25,078 nucleotides of DNA from an uncultured Acetatifactor sp. (GTDB taxonomy: Bacteria > Bacillota > Clostridia > Lachnospirales > Lachnospiraceae), in NCBI GenBank assembly GCA_910577035.1, contig CAJTKW010000059.1:1-25078 (forward strand), given 5' to 3'. Under the pieces are notes generated by a model that saw only the letters and a list, made by a program, of their open reading frames with translations, searched no databases and had not been told where the DNA came from. Positions 23,153-25,078 of the stretch are shown here, in pieces. Positions within the stretch are counted from its first letter, which is position 1. Each line of letters opens with the position of its first letter. Made by a program: the position numbers and the translations under genes.

Positions 23153-23875
23153 TCAATCGTCTGACAATGACCATTCTCCATCTTTCCAATAAAGGATCTT
23201 CTTCAGTTCCTGATATTGACCCGTAGAATAATCAAAGACAGGAACTTCTAATCCTTGTAAGGGCGATCCGCCAATATCCACAACTTCAGTATAACCTGTA
23301 ACATAAGTGTTTCCTGCATCAAGAGTAGGGTTACCAAAAAAGAGAATATTGGGTGTTTCTGTTGTGTCTAGTCTGGTTACAATATAGGGAACCGGGTCTG
23401 CTTCAACGGGATATACATCCAATATAAATATATCTGTAGCGTTATAGTTGCTGGTGGGATTTCTTACTCCTAAAATAATGGCATCCTTGTCTTTAGAAAA
23501 TAGCTTTCCCGTCTGAAAGTTATATACTCCGTAAACAGGAAAAATCTTGGCTATGGTTTCACCTGTTCCCAAATGAACTTGAATCACTACTACCTTTTCT
23601 TCATAATCATCAAACTGAAAAATACTGACATATGCTGCATCATCTGCATCCCCTATTCCATCTAAGTTTAGGTTCTGATACAGATTCCCTTCTGTTCGCA
23701 TTTCTTGTGCCCAATATGGAATCTGTTGTGTTGCTGTGACAGGAATATCTTGAATGGTGCTTGTAGAAGGAAAGGACTCTTCTTGCTTATCCAGAGTGGA
23801 TTCACTCTCACTTCGCCCACATCCTGCCCCCAACATCATAACACTCAATATTATAAGCCCTAATCTTTTCTTCAC
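23153..23875 (-). CDS. lipoprotein of unknown function
   Basis: A 240-residue exported lipoprotein. KKRLGLIILSVMMLGAGC is a lipoprotein signal peptide with Cys at position 19; a Ser/Thr/Glu-rich stretch follows, then a beta-rich domain. The segment NLDGIGDADDAAYVS resembles an Asp-rich metal-binding loop. FPVYGVYNFQTGKLFSKDK and VTRLDTTETPNILFFGNP are the most distinctive parts. I do not recognise a named family. The start is GTG at 23875, ten bases after AAGGAGG; the longer TTG start runs back into a gene remnant. It is AT-richer than the glycosidase genes and lies directly after the SIR2-like scrap. No clear terminator follows. Confidence 0.75.
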   Translation of the reverse strand: MKKRLGLIILSVMMLGAGCGRSESESTLDKQEESFPSTSTIQDIPVTATQQIPYWAQEMRTEGNLYQNLNLDGIGDADDAAYVSIFQFDDYEEKVVVIQVHLGTGETIAKIFPVYGVYNFQTGKLFSKDKDAIILGVRNPTSNYNATDIFILDVYPVEADPVPYIVTRLDTTETPNILFFGNPTLDAGNTYVTGYTEVVDIGGSPLQGLEVPVFDYSTGQYQELKKILYWKDGEWSLSDD

Positions 23876-23941
23876 ACGTCTATATCCTCCTTCTAATTCA
23901 GATTTTGTAAATAACGTTGCATGTTTGTGAAGTTGCAAATG

Positions 23942-24158
23942 TCAATGGCTGAACGGTGCCGGAAACATCACCTTCTTCATAATCTGCTTTGTATGCACTC
24001 CTAGCTTTGTCATAGCACCTATAGCGGGGACATTTAGGGAATTCTTATTTTTTTGCAAGCGATGTTCCAGCTCCGCAGAGAAACCCAACCTTCTTTTTAT
24101 CCGAGATTAGTAGTTGTTGCAATCCTTTTATGTATTCTGATGGGTCAAACATAATCAT
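23942..24158 (-). pseudogene. truncated, frameshifted SIR2-like domain gene (N-terminal scrap)
   Basis: An ATG at 24158 (or 24152), ten bases after a GGGGAG site, opens a 37-codon frame: MFDPSEYIKGLQQLLISDK, then KKVGFLCGAGTSLAKK and a stop. GAGTS preceded by a hydrophobic strand is the NAD-binding start of SIR2-type domains, as found at the N-terminus of several anti-phage proteins. Removing one A from the run of seven at 24048-24054 (T7 on the plus strand) restores the frame: KNSLNVPAIGAMTK. After about 24005 the similarity stops and unrelated sequence runs to a stop at 23942, so most of the gene is missing. The call rests on motif pattern over about 50 residues. Confidence 0.55.
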
Positions 24159-24191
24159 AATCAATTCACTCCCCTATATTTATCTTTAGTG

Positions 24192-24772
24192 TTACGATTT
24201 GATTCTTTTGTTCTTAAGTATAATCCTGCTATTTTCCTCTTTATCATACTTTGTCAATTTCAGCACCTTAAACGTCTGCTGATTTCGTAAGAATTTGTCA
24301 TCACTTCGTCCAAAAAAAGACTTTCCAAAATACCGATTGGCCTTCTCGTCTCGATCTACAAAATAATGAATAATAGCATCTCCATAATTGTATATGATGA
24401 TATAAGATGCCATTATAACTGTTCCCTGCGCAAACCCATGCTTATACTTTATTAACAATTCATTACTATCCAGCGCCGTTTCCAATATCGGAAATAATTC
24501 GATTCTTTGCTTGATCTCTGAAAAAAAAACACTCTTTTCTATGTAGTCGTAAGTTAATTCGTCCCGCATTACCATTTCGTACATTTGTTCTTTTCTAAAC
24601 CTCTGTATTTGTAAATCTGTCAGTTTATGCAGACCGATTAAATGCATAAAGTGTTCTCTCTCAAAAAATAATGTCATTTCCAACAAGTTTTTTTACTACC
24701 CGCTACAATCTCATATTCATATTTTAATAACCTTTCAAATGCAATTGCACTTGCTTTCAGCTTATCCATCAT
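24192..24772 (-). pseudogene. PBECR4-like domain gene, frameshifted near the N-terminus
   Basis: Two frames join into one protein of about 193 residues. The first, from ATG at 24772 after an AGGA site, gives MMDKLKASAIAFERLLKYEY, then EIVAGSKK before a quick stop at 24674. The second gives LLEMTLFFEREHFMHLIGLH, then KLTD, and runs to 24192. One extra A in the A7 run (24688-24694) would fuse them. The EHFMHLIGLHKLTD block, the IEKSVFF segment and a late NQQTFKVLKL match my recall of PBECR4, one of the phage/toxin-associated barnase-EndoU-colicin-RelE-like domains. A predicted nuclease or toxin role is inference. The stretch is strikingly AT-rich. A translation start at 24686 within the second frame has no ribosome site, so the gene is probably non-functional unless the indel is an error. 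Confidence 0.6.
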
Positions 24773-24825
24773 ATATATCCTGCTCATTTGTCATACTTTG
24801 CAAAACTAAATAAATCTTAAGATAG

Positions 24826-24855
24826 AAAAATGCTCCGGAAAACCCGAAGCACTTT
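24826..24855 (-). terminator. intrinsic terminator, likely bidirectional
   Basis: TGCTCCGG (24831-24838) pairs with CCGAAGCA (24844-24851) across AAAACC, with one mismatch. The minus-strand copy is followed by TTTTTCTATC and the plus-strand copy by CTTTTCTGG. On the minus strand it would end a transcript entering from the right edge of the window. Confidence 0.65.
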
Positions 24856-25078
24856 TCTGGCATTTTCTTTCGACTATTAGTCTACTTCAAGTTGTGGAAA
24901 CTGCCCAACCCTCCAAGAACTCCACGGAACACTGCGCCTTGAAACAACCCTCCGCTTCTGCATTCAAAATAGGCTCAAGGCCTATTCTCTATTTATAATA
25001 TACAGTTTTCTACTTAATATGTCCTTGAGTTTCCGCAGTTTTGTTGGCAGAACCCCAATTCTGCCTGCATCACTATAT
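24856..25078. other. unassigned structured region at the right edge
   Basis: No credible gene was found here. It contains AATAGGC/GCCTATT (24968-24986) and GGCAGAA/TTCTGCC (25046-25065) stem-loops and a nine-base direct repeat, CAACCCTCC. A minus-strand frame open from the edge to a stop at 24982 reads GRIGVLPTKLRKLKDILSRK; it could be the end of a gene outside the window or chance. With the terminator just downstream, the stretch may be the 3' part of an RNA or a long untranslated end. Confidence 0.3.

Overview
The window looks like a chromosomal segment of a gut clostridium, most likely a Lachnospiraceae member. The reasons are Firmicutes-type AGGAGG ribosome sites, an ECF/RsiV-type pair, an XRE regulator, a secreted protein with Cys-rich repeats, and a large set of cytoplasmic glycoside hydrolases fed by a GPH-type sugar symporter. 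Almost every gene is on the minus strand; the only plus-strand gene is a damaged AraC-type regulator.

Layout. (1) 73-1409: ECF sigma factor and RsiV-like membrane anti-sigma, translationally coupled, with an autoregulatory-looking promoter. (2) 1656-3695: dCache chemoreceptor with its own promoter and terminator. (3) 4011-5994: small XRE regulator and a secreted repeat protein, separated by a strong hairpin terminator. (4) 6268-18046: five-gene cytoplasmic glycosidase operon, in transcription order: an unclassified clan GH-A-like enzyme, a GH78 alpha-L-rhamnosidase, a domain-permuted GH3, a DUF4038/apiosidase-like enzyme, and a conventional GH3. No member has a signal peptide, so the operon probably dismantles small imported plant glycosides (rhamnose, glucose/xylose and possibly apiose containing). 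A GPH symporter (19327-21048) is the obvious importer. (5) 21229-22978: an unidentified coding vestige, a nitroreductase fused to a pentapeptide-repeat tail, and an AraC/GyrI-like regulator overlapping it. (6) 23019-25078: an AT-richer stretch with a lipoprotein, broken SIR2-like and PBECR4-like genes, and a structured, unexplained right end.

The main theme is decay or remodelling hidden inside an apparently good catabolic locus. The AraC-type activator has a one-base frameshift in its DNA-binding domain. The GH78 appears to lack an internal block of roughly 50 residues that includes the usual GDW motif. A C-terminal scrap of a GH94 phosphorylase lies exactly where the operon promoter should be. 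Farther right, two defence/toxin-like genes are each broken at a run of seven A residues. These could be true pseudogenes, strain-specific lesions or sequencing indels; read-level checks would decide.

No CRISPR array, tRNA, rRNA, integrase or transposase was seen.
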